A stretch of DNA of 64,000 nt from Eonycteris spelaea (taxonomy: Eukaryota; Chordata; Mammalia; Chiroptera; Pteropodidae), in the NCBI GenBank assembly GCA_003508835.1, contig PUFA01000066.1, forward strand, positions 5,908,501 through 5,972,500, given 5' to 3'. The notes beneath the pieces are model-generated. The model did not search any database and had not been told where the DNA came from. It worked only from the letters and a program-made list of their open reading frames with translations. Shown in pieces: positions 21,880 through 32,720 of the stretch. The position numbers were made by a program, and so were the translations under genes. The first letter of the stretch is position 1. The number at the start of each line of letters is the position of its first letter.

Positions 21880-22240
21880 CGTCCGTCTTATTCAGTTCCG
21901 GCTGCTGCAGCAGAATACCCTAGCCCGGCGGCTAAGACAACAAACATTAATTGTCACAGTTCTGGGGGTCCAGGTCCCAGTGTGTTTGGTGTCTGGTGAG
22001 CACCCACTTCCTGATTTGCAGGCAGCCACCTTCAAGACTGGGCTCATAGGTGGAGAGAGGAAGGGGGCTCCTGTCTCATTTTATAAAGGCCCTGATCCCC
22101 CTGTGGAGCTCCACCTTCGCGACCTCATCTAAACCTCCTTGCCTCCCGAAGGCCCCACCACGCTGGCAGGTGTGTGTGTGTGTGGGGGGGGCTTCAACAT
22201 GTGCATTTGGGAGAGACATAGACATGTTGTCTATAATGTT
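21880..22240 (-). mobile_element. MLT1-type MaLR LTR (endogenous retrovirus-like)
   Basis: Reads as the reverse complement of MLT1: 'gtccgtcttattcagttccg', 'ctgctgcagcagaatacc', 'attaattgtcacagttctgg', 'tttggtgtctggtgagcacc', 'tcattttataaaggccctga', 'gacctcatctaaacctcctt', 'cccgaaggccccaccacgct', 'gcttcaacatgtgcatttgg' and 'gagagacatagacatgttgt'. Close to full LTR length. A (TG)n run at about 22169-22183 sits inside it. No internal region is attached. Confidence 0.85.
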
Positions 22241-22624
22241 CTCTAACCAAACAGTTCCTCCAAAATCTCGGGGCCGGGACTTGGGTCTGAGGTACTGACA
22301 CTGTGAAAGGAGAGAAGCAGAAGGTGACACACTGCCTGGTCCTCAGCAGGCTCAGGATTGCATCCAGCCCTGGTGGCGGCCCGAGCTCTCTCCCCGCAGT
22401 CTGGCTGCTGCTTGGCAGACGGTGCTGCTCGGGGAAGTTCAAGGCTGAAGCGCGCAGTTTTTAACCAAGCTGACTTACCTGGTTAGGCCGGAGACACTGC
22501 ATCCTGGAGAAACTGGCCCGGGCTGGCTGCTGGAGTTTCTGATTTTAAATAGCACATCACAAAGCCACTACCCTTATTTTGGCCAAGAGTCACACCTGAC
22601 ATCCAGGCACCCAGAGAAAAAGGG
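22241..22624. other. Unassigned DNA
   Basis: No recognised repeat; moderate GC to 22520. Confidence 0.4.
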
Positions 22625-22778
22625 TACGACCTTCCCATTCAGCCATAGTCATTTCTGTCCTTCATAGCTCCGTTTCCTCAGGGGTAAAATGTGGAATATA
22701 ATAGTGTCCACCTCATAGGGTTAAACATTTGTAAAATACCTAGATGAGTGTCAGCACATAGAAAGTGCTATAATTGTT
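22625..22778 (+). repeat. MIR SINE, middle and 3' part
   Basis: Blocks: 'tagctccgtttcctcagggg', 'taaaatgtggaatataatag', 'tgtccacctcatagggttaa' and 'gtgtcagcacatagaaagtg'. Confidence 0.85.
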
Positions 22779-23059
22779 TTTTTAAAGAATATATGTCTGA
22801 TCATATTTATTTCTAAATGCTAGTGGAGCCTGAGAAGATTCATGTTATATGGACAACCCGATTCTTCTCTTGAAAGCCATTTTCTGGGAGCTGCAAACTT
22901 ATATTCCTGCTGGTTTACACGAAATTTGGAGGAGAAAGGGGTCAAATTCAGCTGCGATGGAGCGGACTTAGTGGAATGCCAATGAAGCGGCGTCCAGTCT
23001 GAAGGGTTTCTAGAAGCACAGACTTCGATAAATCACAAGCGGTGATTTCATCCTGTGAG
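22779..23059. other. Unassigned DNA
   Basis: Nothing recognised. Confidence 0.4.
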
Positions 23060-23430
23060 TCCTGATCTGTTCATTTTCTTTGACAGGCGGCATGTTTTTT
23101 AAATTGGTTTGTTCTTTATGTGTTATCGAGCCCACTGTAAGTATTTATGTCTGAGGAACTTATTCCAGCCTCAGTTATTTCCAGAATCTTCTCTCTGGAA
23201 GCAGAGCGCCATCAGCTGCCCACACTCCCCGCCCCCACCCCTCCCCAGTCTTCATTATTTTGCTAATTAGGCACTTCATCTTGCACTCTTCGCATGTGTA
23301 ATTCATACAGCTATTATTTTGCCAACACTTGTATCAAAGAGAATATTTGAAGTTACTTTGTCACCAAGAAAATGTTTGGGTTTTAACTCATAGTATTAAA
23401 CTTAGCTTTTATTAGTTTCTGGCCCTACAG
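23060..23430. promoter_or_regulatory. Candidate conserved regulatory segment
   Basis: Repeat-free by eye, with TGACAGG (23081-23087), GCTAATTAGG (23262-23271), ATCAAAG (TCF/LEF-type, about 23333), CAGCTG and a C-rich stretch (23225-23246). Looks like a constrained noncoding element by composition only. Confidence 0.25.
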
Positions 23431-23491
23431 CCAGGCACTGAAATGATATTAAAGAAGTGGAGAAGGGAGAAGGTGGAGAGAAGAATCTATT

Positions 23492-23516
23492 AAAAACAAA
23501 AACAAAAACAAAAACA
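23492..23516. repeat. (AAAAAC)n simple repeat
   Basis: Four clean hexamer units. Confidence 0.9.
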
Positions 23517-24689
23517 GATGTTTGTCAGCATTCCTCAAGGGTGAAGTGTTTTGAATCTAGACACGGGTGCTTTGGAAGGGCTTCCTTCCTGTCTTTTATA
23601 TGAATGTACTAGAAAAGAGACTTACCAATCATCGTGACCTTCTCTTAAGAAGGTGTCTGTAGAATTCACTCATGGATTTTCTCTGTTTTTCCACAAAGGA
23701 GAGCTGGACCACGTGCTGGGTCAGCGGAAGCGGGGCCACGGTCCTATGAGTGGTGTCCCCTGTCACTCATTTTACTTCCGATTTAATCTTTGTTAATTTT
23801 TCCAACTAGTTCTTCTTCTCTCAATACATTTTTCCTTTTGCTTTTAAGGAATGTTATTTTTAGGCATTGGAGCTGGAGTTACTATGTGATTAAAAAAAAG
23901 AATGAGCTGGAACATTCTGTCATGTCGAGAAGCACAGGCTGGGGGTCAGAAACGGAGTTGGTGTGACGAGAGAGCGCTGTGGGCTGCCACGTCGCATTAT
24001 GGTTTTGGGGGGGTATGCTGAGAGTCTCAGTAAGACAGCGTGATTTGAAAACTGGGAAAAGTAGGGGAAGACTAACTCACGGTAGAACCATATCCATATT
24101 TTACCAACTCTAAAATGACGCTTATTGAAATATACAGCATTTTATATGCCCCCCCCCAAACGATGTCAAATAACTTTATCTTGTTGGGCACTGCATGTTT
24201 TTATATTTCTATGTGGTATATTCTTCAACTCTGTTCTGGGATTGAGTTAAATGACTTGGAAATAGTTGATCCATTCAAGTCTTATTTTTAAGATTTGTAC
24301 GGTTGGACCGGAACAGCTTTTTGCCGAGGGCTAATTATTTAAGATGGGACCCTGCAGGTCCCTGGGTTTCGCTCCATGCGCCTCCCTCTCCTCCCTGGAA
24401 TTCTGTCTTGTGAGCCTCCTTCATCTCCTTGACCCTCACCTCTGTTTTCTCTACTCACGGAGCCTGCTGGACTCAGCCAGTTTCTTCTCCCTTGTCCGAG
24501 GCAAGACAAGTCTCTCAAGCTGGGAAACCGGGAGATCCTGGGCCTTACCTCATTCTTGTTTCCCGCATTCCAGGTGTTCACTGTCCTTTGTTGCCGAAGC
24601 CACTGTCTTGCAAACTGTTTACATACATTTTATCCGTCTCATTTTTGTCCCGATGGTTTTGGGTGGGCAGCAGCGGGCTGGAAGAGGAG
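23517..24689. other. Unassigned DNA
   Basis: No gene or recognised repeat. The plus-strand frame from 24344 (165 codons) is Ser/Leu/Cys-rich and runs on into MIR-like sequence, so it is not credible as coding. A C10 run sits near 24149. Confidence 0.4.
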
Positions 24690-24745
24690 GTCCGCTCTGG
24701 GGTTTGACTTTGGACAAGTTACTTAATTCATCTCTTGGAGTAGAT
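24690..24745 (+). repeat. MIR SINE, short fragment
   Basis: Only the central block is visible: 'gggtttgactttggacaagt' and 'tacttaattcatctcttgga'. Confidence 0.45.
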
Positions 24746-25820
24746 ATCAGGGATTTTGAATTTTTTTTCTTTTCTATACCTGTCCCTTGCTCACCTGATG
24801 GAACTGACAATCAGACCTCTGTGTTTCCTGTGACAAAGTAATCATGCTGCTCAGGCTGACTGGTCAGTGTGACCTGTCTCCACAGTGGTTGGCGTAAAGA
24901 TGCTTATAGATTACAAGCTACACAAATCCTCGTTATTCTGGGAAAACTTGCTAAAATCTTGTTAAGAACCAGTCTTATTGGTATCAGCACAAGGACAATA
25001 TTTTTATAGAGTTGCTGGGATTAATTTTGACGCCGTCAGGGAAAGCTGCCTAAGCATAATGCAAGCACAGAGATGGATGGGGGAGAAAGGCAGCCCTTGT
25101 GGACCGAGCTGCGACAGGAGATAGAACTTTCCATTTGTCAGCTGTGTGAGCTAATACATATTTCTCTTTCACCAATCTTTCCCTTTAATTCTGAATGAAT
25201 ATTCCATGTCTTGAAACCAAAGGAATCCTGCTAATACATCTAAGTTTCATTTCTTTTTGCATTTAAAAACAGAACATCTCTCTTACTATATATAACACAT
25301 CTATCTATACTATATCTGCATCTGTATCTCCTAGTGTGGTGAGGATCAAATGGATCAAATGTTCTAGAAATTATTCTTTCGTCTGATAACAGTTGCTCCT
25401 TTTGCTTTCTGTCATTTCATTGGTTTAGGACCCCCAACCGCCCTCACCTGTGAGTGTGAAAAGTTTGTCATGTGACCCAGGCCCAACGGCACATTTCGTC
25501 CTTGGCCAAATCGATCAGTTCAGTGATGAACATCTGGTTCAGGCCGGTCCAGTGAGTCCTGCTTCCCAGGAATTCTGCCGTGATTCTTGGGAATTACTCC
25601 GCGGTGCTGATGGTGAAACAGTGCTCCCAAGCCTCTGCTTGGGGGTCTGCCTGGGAGAGGTACCAAGTCAGGAAGCAGGACAAGCGAGCAGAGACGCCAC
25701 GGTGGGAGGAGAGAGCAAAGATCCCAGTCCACGTTTGCAGTTTGAAGGATACAAGCGAATAAATTATTCTTTTTTAAAGCCAGTTTGAGTTGGGCTTTAT
25801 CACTTTTAACTTCTATGGCA
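24746..25820. other. Unassigned DNA
   Basis: Mostly AT-rich with a GC-balanced patch at 25430-25770. Near 25779-25812 'aaagccagtttgagttgggc' resembles the 3' end of some LTR-linked repeats, but the evidence is too thin to annotate. Confidence 0.4.
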
Positions 25821-25842
25821 CGGTGGTGGTGATGATGATGAT
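25821..25842. repeat. (GGT)n(GAT)n trinucleotide repeat
   Basis: Three GGT units followed by four GAT units. Confidence 0.8.
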
Positions 25843-26524
25843 TGCTATTACTTTTGTTATTCTAACTGTTTCTGTGTAATTAATGAAAATGCTGGCAGCA
25901 CATTTTGGGAACTAGATCACTGTCCTGCACCCTGCTTCTCTCACCCCTGTGATGAGCAGGCAGCTTCTTATGTCGATGCACCCCCAGTAAGGTGATTTCA
26001 GACCTCTGTGTGTACGGTTGGCAAAAGAAAGTTTGCCTGATCCCATTCAAAAAGTGCCTCTTTACTTCACATAAATCTTCCTCTTGCAAATACATCCTCA
26101 TAGTTTTTAGGTTTAACTAATTGCTATACCAGTCAGTGGCAAAGCTTATCTTCGGTAAGGTGCCAGAGTCCCAGCTGCCTTAAAGAAGAATTGTTAACAA
26201 AGCCTTGGAATGAATAAAATATTACGTCTTCCATCACCTCTCTATAGGATGTCGGGGATTACTTGTACTTTGAAAGTGGTCATCATTCTTTAATGACAAC
26301 TTGTTAACATTTAGATTATCATTTTGTGTCCTAGCAAGTAACCGTGCTGGCAAGCTACAAAGGGGACATCGTTATTAAAGACTGTCACAGTCCCCCTGCC
26401 GGGGACAGGTAACCTGTCTCCATTTGGTTCACGTAAAATACCCACCAAAGCAGAAGATGTCTACCTGCTCCTTAGACACCTCGGCTGTTCCTGTCCCACA
26501 GAATCAGCTTGGTTCTCACACTGG
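25843..26524. other. Unassigned DNA
   Basis: Nothing recognised. Confidence 0.4.
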
Positions 26525-26545
26525 GGTGTGTGTGTGGGGGGGGGT
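26525..26545. repeat. Short GT run with a G10 tract
   Basis: GTGTGTGTGT followed by ten G. Confidence 0.8.
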
Positions 26546-26624
26546 ATTGTTTCTAGGCTTACAGAGTGGTAAAATTGTGGCCCAAACGTGTAGTGAAAAT
26601 CAGCGTGGGAACAGGTAATCCGTA

Positions 26625-26785
26625 CAGAGCCTGCCGTTCGCAGTGCGCTTCATGGGCCAGCAGCACCAGCTGCTTAGCAGTGCAGAATCTCCGGCCTGAG
26701 CCCAGGTCTGCTGAACCAGAAGCTGCATTTTAAGAAAATTGAAGGTAGTTGCCAGGCACTTTAAAGTTCGAGAAGGGTCAGTAGA
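26625..26785 (-). mobile_element. MER5/MER58-type hAT-Charlie remnant
   Basis: In reverse complement it shows the non-autonomous hAT pattern: 'aactttaaagtgcctggcaa', 'aaaatgcagcttctggttca', 'gcagacctgggctcaggccg', 'gagattctgcactgctaagc' and 'agctggtgctgctggcccat'. It encodes nothing. Confidence 0.75.
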
Positions 26786-26787
26786 AA

Positions 26788-26995
26788 GCATTTGTTTCCA
26801 GACTTAGGTGAGCACCACAGTCACCCAAGGAGCTCATTTAAAATATGCGTGTTCCGAAAGCCTGTTGAAAGCTGTCGTTATATGGGCCCTAACCCCGAAG
26901 ACACTTTTCCAGTATGTTAGGAAGGGTTTCAGGTATCTGAATTATTAACGAGTCCCTCTGGGTTTTAGATGCAGGGGGTTGAGAAGCCCTGTAGA
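26788..26995 (+). mobile_element. MER5/MER58-type hAT-Charlie remnant
   Basis: 'tttccagacttaggtgagca', 'ccacagtcacccaaggagct', 'catttaaaatatgcgtgttc', 'gggccctaaccccgaag', 'ttattaacgagtccctctgg' and the terminus 'gggttgagaagccctg' follow the hAT-Charlie MITE layout. It abuts the previous element in the opposite orientation. Confidence 0.7.
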
Positions 26996-27092
26996 GCAAG
27001 CGATCTGGTTACCATGGAATGTGCAGAAAAGTTTAGTAAAAGGAACAATAGAAATTGAAATGACTTCTACTCCTGAGTTAAGACTGCTAATG

Positions 27093-27160
27093 TGGCATGT
27101 GTGCGTGTGTATCTGCATGCACGCATGTATGTATGTGTGTGCTTATGTATGTGTGCATGT
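27093..27160. repeat. TG/ATG microsatellite, compound
   Basis: (GTGC/GTGT)n, then GCATGCACGCATG, then (TATG)n. Confidence 0.85.
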
Positions 27161-27399
27161 AATTAGAATCGTATTATGCACACATACAAACACATAGTCT
27201 GTTTCTGTTTGTGCACAAGTGGCTGGCACATAGAAGTGACACATTTAAAAAACCTAAGCTTGGTGTGTAATAGCTCTCTGGGGACCGGGTGGGGACTGCT
27301 TGTAAACTGCTCTTCTTCCTCCCTGGTTCGATCAGCAGCATCTCTGTTACCCCACTGCGGGGGCAGAGCGCACCTCCCTGTGTTCAGAGGCTGTGGCTG

Positions 27400-27625
27400 G
27401 GCCGAGAGTCTGGAGCCAGACCAGTCAGGGCTGATCTGGGCACTCCCACTTTCTAGCCGAGTGGCGTTGGCAGTTTGCTTACCTCCTATCCTACAAAGCA
27501 GCTCATTTGTAAGGAGTAGTCAGGTGACCACTTTCTAATAGTCATAGTAGGTAAATAAGTTAATACAGAGCTTAACATCATACTTGCCACGTGTTGTGAG
27601 AAGTATTAGCTATTATTGCTGTTGT
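27400..27625 (+). repeat. MIR SINE
   Basis: 'gagagtctggagccagacca' (head), 'ggcactcccactttctagcc', 'gagtggcgttggcagtttgc', 'ttacctcctatcctacaaag', and the 3' core 'aatacagagcttaacatcat' and 'acttgccacgtgttgtgaga'. Confidence 0.85.
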
Positions 27626-27678
27626 GTTATTAATAAACACTGTTTGCTAACTAGAACTATAACACATGGATAAATGTT

Positions 27679-27712
27679 CATATATATTATATATTATACA
27701 TACATATATACT
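27679..27712. repeat. AT-rich (TA)n tract
   Basis: TATATATTATATATTATACATACATATATA. Confidence 0.75.
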
Positions 27713-28189
27713 ATAATTACACTAGACTCAAGTGAGAAATGTTAAGTGATTTTTCTCTACACTAACATTAGAGATCCATTTCTGGTTTTTATTTCAGATA
27801 CTAAAGAAATGAGCTTTAATTACCCTGTAAATCTGATGAAAGTTATAGACCGTTACACATGAAAAATGTGCATCTGCTCACACGCACACACACAGTGTGA
27901 TGACATGGCAGGTGGCCAGTGGCGGAGGGGGTCCAGCCAAGTTAAGAACCCTTGCACTGACCGGCGGTCTCCTTGAGGCCAGGCACTGTCCTCAGTTATT
28001 TGTACCTCTCGTCCCTGGTACCGTGTCTGCCTCAGTGGGTGCCCATAATTGGCTGTTATGTTGGTCATGTAACTTTTTGATTATCAGCAATTGATTCTCG
28101 ATTTCCAGTTCCGTTGGAAGAGAGGAAAGTGTCAGTAAATCATGAGAATTGTTATTACAGAGATGAGATGTACTATAAAACAAGTCTCA
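27713..28189. other. Unassigned DNA
   Basis: Contains a short (AC)n at 27880-27894. No gene recognised. Confidence 0.4.
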
Positions 28190-28355
28190 GAACAGTTCTT
28201 CTCAAACTTCGGTGTGCTCCAGGATCACCTGGGCTTTGTGGTATATGTGGATTCTGGCTCTGTAGTCTTGGGGGCCTGGGACTGATGAGATTCTGTATTT
28301 TTAATAAGCTCTTAGGGAATGCTGATGAGGCTGGTTCAGGGACCATCATCCCTTG
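28190..28355 (+). mobile_element. MER5-type hAT-Charlie element, near complete
   Basis: Ordered match: 'cagttcttctcaaacttcgg', 'tgtgctccaggatcacctgg', 'gggactgatgagattctgta', 'tttttaataagctcttaggg', 'aatgctgatgaggctggttc', 'agggaccatc'. About the 180-bp full length of these MITEs. Confidence 0.85.
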
Positions 28356-28387
28356 AGGTGCAGAACTGAAGAAGACACAGCAGGGCA

Positions 28388-28455
28388 TGATGGAAAGAGG
28401 AGAGGGATGTCAGTTTACATCCCAGCTCCTACATCACTGACTTTATAACCTCAGC
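28388..28455 (+). repeat. MIR SINE, 5' fragment
   Basis: 'tggaaagaggagagggatgt', 'ttacatcccagctcctacat' and 'actgactttataacctcagc' match the MIR head and middle; it stops where L2 sequence begins. Confidence 0.6.
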
Positions 28456-28600
28456 CCAAGCTCGTTCATTCAGTGCATGTTGATTGAGCACTTCCCGTCT
28501 GCAATGCAGTCTTCCAGACGCTGGAGGAGGAGGAGTGCACCAGAGCGACACCGCCCTGTTCTTGTTAAGTCTGGTTACCTCTCCTACTTCTGATGCGAGA
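28456..28600 (-). repeat. L2 LINE 3' fragment
   Basis: Reverse complement of the L2 terminus: 'cattcagtgcatgttgattg', 'agcacttcccgtctgcaatg', 'cagtcttccagacgctggag', then 'ccgccctgttcttg'. Confidence 0.7.
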
Positions 28601-29059
28601 GTCTTCCCCCGAAGGCTCGAGGGGTGGAATGGGCTTGTGTACGTAAACCACCCAGTGCAGTGCCGGGCGCAGGGTGGGCGTAGGATACAGTGCTCTTCCT
28701 GAGCACATGAGCTCAGACACCCTCTTGCGCTCTGTGTGCAGGCTTTCAGTAGTCACCGTGATGCTAGCAAGGTGGTAGCCGTCAGGAATCGGCCATGGCA
28801 AGTAAGGCAAAGTTCTCACGAATAATAAAACAGCTTATATTGTGAAGTATAATGGGGAGGTGACTGTATATAATTTGAGAGAGACCGAGTGATTTTTTGG
28901 AGTAAATTTTTAGTCCTGAATCACAAAAACCATGATCTCTGATATTCAATTTTTATCGAAGCTTTTTGAAATTCTAGATGGATCCACATAACTTACATTC
29001 CACTTCTTGTAAAATAAGGTAGTGTGAAATTAACTCATGTGGAGATTGACTGTTAAAAC
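28601..29059. other. Unassigned DNA
   Basis: GC-rich to 28790, then AT-rich. Nothing recognised. Confidence 0.4.
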
Positions 29060-29185
29060 ACTTAATAACTCACTTCAGCAGGCATTTATTTGGCATCTAC
29101 AAGGCACTATTTTCTGTTGGGGACATAAGGGAATTTAAGTCATAAGTCTGTACTCAAAGAACTTTGAAATATGAGGAAGGCAAGA
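29060..29185 (-). repeat. L2 LINE 3' fragment
   Basis: 'ttcagcaggcatttatttgg', 'catctacaaggcactatttt', 'ctgttggggacataaggg' and 'ctgtactcaaagaacttt' follow the inverted L2 3' end. Confidence 0.65.
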
Positions 29186-29204
29186 ATTGCATCTTGTTCC
29201 CTTG

Positions 29205-29720
29205 TTTTATTCATTCACTTGTTCATTTGACACGTACTTATCAAGTGCATTTTAGAGGAACCAAAGAAGACGAATGTGTATAGTTCTTGACCACTTCGAG
29301 GAGGAGAAAACATAGATGCAAATTACATAACAATGTTATGAGGAGAAATGGAAAAGCACAGGGGATCCGGCAAAGTTAGTGTTAAAGATTACAAGAATTC
29401 CAGACTATACTCCAAAGTACAGCCTTTGGAACAAAGAATTTCCTGTCCAATAGCAAAGGCAGTTAAACAAATTCAAATTGAGTGGGCTAATTACAAAGTA
29501 CAAGGTGAAGGCAACGCAAGGATGATGGGATTAAATCTTTGTAAAAATGAGAGATTTCTTCTGGGGGGAGGTTGGTGGTTTAGAGAACGGAAGATGGATT
29601 TGTTGAGCGGGTTGTGTTTTACCATTGAAATAGGAGTTTTCTAGGTCAGGCAAGGAGGGGCATGCCATATAGAGTAATCAGCCTGAGGGGACTGGAGGAC
29701 AAGTAAGTAGCCCTTGTCTT
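29205..29720 (-). repeat. L2 LINE 3' fragment, second copy
   Basis: A new inverted L2 terminus begins at 'attcattcacttgttcattt' (29208), with 'gacacgtacttatcaagtgc', 'ttcttgaccacttcgaggag', 'gaaaacatagatgcaaatta' and a later 'ttttctaggtcaggcaagga'. The boundaries of the inner part are uncertain. Confidence 0.6.
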
Positions 29721-29929
29721 CAGGGACTGTGGTTCGATGCTATTGGAATCTAAAGGGAGGCGGAGATTGGTGAAGGAAGGACCAGAGTGATGGACACAGA
29801 TCAGGTGTGCAGAGCCTTCTATCCCAGGGTAGAGAGGTCCACCGGCATGTGGAAGACAGAGGTGGCCTGAGGAAGTAGGGTGTAACTGAAGACACAGGGG
29901 TTTGCTTGGGACTACGAGAAAGTACTGTG

Positions 29930-30300
29930 GCTTTCTCGTAGGTCAGGTTCCCCAAAGCAGATACTGAGGGGAGGGTCCACGAGGCGCTCCTGGAAGCCAC
30001 TAAGGAAGTGAGCGAGTGAAGCCCAGCCGGCCCAGCAGGGGCTCCAGGGGCGGGTCTCAGGGTGGCCCCGCCTCAGCAAGGATTCTGGGCTCCTGCGCCG
30101 TGCCCCAGTCAGCCGTTAGCGAAAGGCTGCCCTTGGAAAGACGAAACGCTTCCGCCTCTCTGCTGCAGTGGGCGAAGTGGCTTCAGGAGGCAAGGGCAGT
30201 TTTCTGAGATACAACGTGGGTTTGTAGGGACAGCACACTGGGCAGGTGAGGTGCGTGAACCGGAGAGACCGTGAGTGGAGGACCGTGAGCCTGCTGGGGT
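29930..30300 (-). mobile_element. LTR-like remnant
   Basis: 'taggtcaggttccccaaagc', 'agatactgaggggagggtcc' and 'gctcctggaagccactaagg' mirror, inverted, the 3' end of the LTR at 58870-59085 ('ggatcacctcccagatgacc', 'gtctgcttctggagagacca'). The part beyond 30010 is GC-rich and its membership is uncertain. Confidence 0.45.
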
Positions 30301-30919
30301 TAAAAGTGTAGTGGGCACCAGCGTCAGTCCATAAAAGCAGAGCTAAATCTTTTTATCCTGATAATTGAATTGTTACTCAAGTTTCTCATTTTGCCTGAAT
30401 AGCAAAAATTTAATCACAGGCAATTTGGAGATGAATCTTCTTTTGGGATTGTGTCTAAAACTTGGATTATAAAATGCCAAGATTTTGGAGGGAAGGACGG
30501 GCATCTGCTGAGACACCTTTGGCCCAGGCCACCTCGTTGTTAGTCACCTATCAGGTAACCATGGAGATGCCCCAGTTCCCTCCTGCTGCAGGGAGCCTCG
30601 ACCATCTCGGTACTTCTTGGACATTTCCCCACTGTTTCTCTCCAGCCGTTTTTACGGAATACTCATAGAGGGTTGTTTAAACCCTCGTCTAGAGATATAT
30701 GCCCCCCTTGCTGCTATTTTCCTCCGAAGTTGTCCCGCCTCCTTGGGTCTTACTTAGAAAATAAGGCCTGGGACACCTCTGCTCTTAGGAATAGTAGGGG
30801 AAAGTAAAGGGTTAATGTTTCTAAAATGTAGTCCTAATGCCAGGGATATTTTCTCCATTTCACCTATCATCTAAATTTTATCCTCCGTCTTTTCGTTTAC
30901 CATCTAGATGTCATCCTAG
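30301..30919. other. Unassigned DNA
   Basis: Nothing recognised. Confidence 0.4.
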
Positions 30920-31050
30920 GACGCACGTTTGAATCACTTGCAGAGGGGGAGGCTTTACAAACATACTAAGGCCTGGATCCCCCTCCGACCAGTCAAATCA
31001 GAATCTCTGGAATGGGGTCAGGTTGTTGGTGTTCCTTAGGCTCCCTCTGG
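30920..31050 (+). mobile_element. MER5-type hAT-Charlie remnant, 5' part
   Basis: 'acgtttgaatcacttgcaga', 'gggggaggctttacaaacat', 'aaggcctggatccccctccg', 'accagtcaaatcagaatctc' and 'tggaatggggtcagg' in MER5 order; the 3' third is missing. Confidence 0.75.
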
Positions 31051-31524
31051 TATCCCGGTGTGGGCCAAATGGATGGGGAGCAGGGGCGCTATGGGTTTTT
31101 ATTGGTTTAAGTGTTGCGATGGCAGCGCTAGGCACCGCAGTCAGCAGGACTCAGGCTTCGCCGGGCGTCCGAGAGCGGCTGTACCCGATGCAGAACTTCT
31201 GCCCTTGGGAATCAGCTCCCGGGGGTTTCCACATGAAGTCCCGCGCAAAGCCCCCGTGTTTCCAAGTTCACTTCAGGCTGCACTCCTTGACCTGAATATA
31301 TTATTTACCAGCTCTGCAACCGTTAATGTGTGAGCATGCATTACAGATGAAGAATGTTTCAAAGATGAAACATTTAAATTCCTTTAGACTATATTACTAA
31401 ACATAACGTGTTTATAGGCCAGGTCACTCACCATGGTTTTTACTTTGTATTTGGTTATTGTCATGGAAAAATGGCTTTTTGTTCTAGAAGATACCCTGAT
31501 GATTCCCTGTAATGCAGGCATTAA
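31051..31524. other. Unassigned DNA with CpG-rich part
   Basis: CpG-dense between 31110 and 31250. Not long enough to call an island with confidence. Confidence 0.4.
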
Positions 31525-31735
31525 AACCACCAGCTTTGTGGGAGACAGATCCAGGCTTGAGTCGGCCATCCGTGGCCAGAGTCTTTAATCCCCCGTGCCT
31601 TGGTTGGTCATTGGCCCATTAACCAAAGGGAGATGAATTCCATCTCGCAGGATTCTTAGAAGGAATATACATGGTAAAATAGGTCGATAGAGCGTTTGGC
31701 ACACTAAGTGCTGCATGAATGGCTGTGTTTCCTAT
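31525..31735 (+). repeat. MIR SINE
   Basis: 'ccaccagctttgtgggagac', 'agatccaggcttgagtcggc', 'tttaatcccccgtgccttgg', 'atctcgcaggattcttagaa', 'ggtcgatagagcgtttggca' and 'cactaagtgctgcatgaatg'. Confidence 0.8.
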
Positions 31736-32639
31736 TCTATTTTCCCTCTGTACTATATGTAAAGACATATCATTTAAAGGAGCGTTTTTCTATGAGGGAG
31801 CAGAGCAAGGGGCATGGAATTCTATCTGATGCCCGATCTCTCCATGTGAAGCCCTCGCGTGTATCTTTTAAGAAAAAGATGCGTATGTATCGTGTATGTG
31901 AGCAAATGGCTGACACGCATGCATTTCTTACGCCATCTGTAATCTGCAAATGACAGTCTGTTTCTGGGACTCCAGACTGCGTTTGGCACTGGCCGATAGT
32001 TATCACATCGCAGGGTGGGTGCTCAGGACGGAGCTGCCAAAGCCTGACCGAGGTGTTTTATCTGAGGCTCGTGTGTCATCTCCGACTCGTGAACAGCACT
32101 GTTCCTGCGCCTGGTCGGCTTGCCACACGGCTGAGCGCTGAGGAGGAGCCGCTGGCTCCGTGCGCGCCTGACCGCTGCAGCCCCGAGCCCCCTCCCATTA
32201 TCACTGCCTCACAGTGGATAAGTGGTGATGACGACGCTGTGTCCACGTAGGAAGGTCTGCGATCTGGGAAGAAATACACTCATGGGTAAACATGATCATG
32301 CAGCAGTAAGTGCTGACGTTAGTGTTGAGAATCAAAATATCCAGTATAATCCGAGACCAAGTGAGAAGGCTGAAACTACCTAGACGTGTCACGCGATTTT
32401 AAAGGAGGTACCCAGGCGTCTGTTTGTTTGTTCATTTGTTTTTTGTTTGTTTCTTTTTTTAAAATCTGATCTTGGTTTCACAAAAGTGAAAGGGTCAAGA
32501 TGGAGAGGAAAGGGACTCCTTGGCTGGAGTGTTATTGATGTGTCAGTGCGGTGCGCTGACACAGGGCTGAGGGCCTGAGTTGGTAACGCACTAACGATGT
32601 TATTAGACCGTGCAACAGCACTATTATCAGACGAACAGC
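31736..32639. other. Unassigned DNA
   Basis: A T-rich (GTTT)n tract lies at 32418-32450. A CpG-rich part at 32130-32250 has no gene signal. Confidence 0.4.
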
Positions 32640-32720
32640 AATGGCTAGGAATTATTCAGGGTTTAATTTGTGCTACACTCTGTCTAAACATGCTTTACGG
32701 CATGTAGTGCAAGGATCCCC
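32640..32720 (-). repeat. MIR SINE, short diverged fragment
   Basis: 'gtgctacactctgtctaaac' and 'atgctttacggcatgtagtg' resemble the inverted MIR core. Weak. Confidence 0.4.

Noticed and set aside
25770..25812. Phrase resembling the end of an LTR-linked repeat
   Set aside because: About 35 bases only, with no supporting upstream element.
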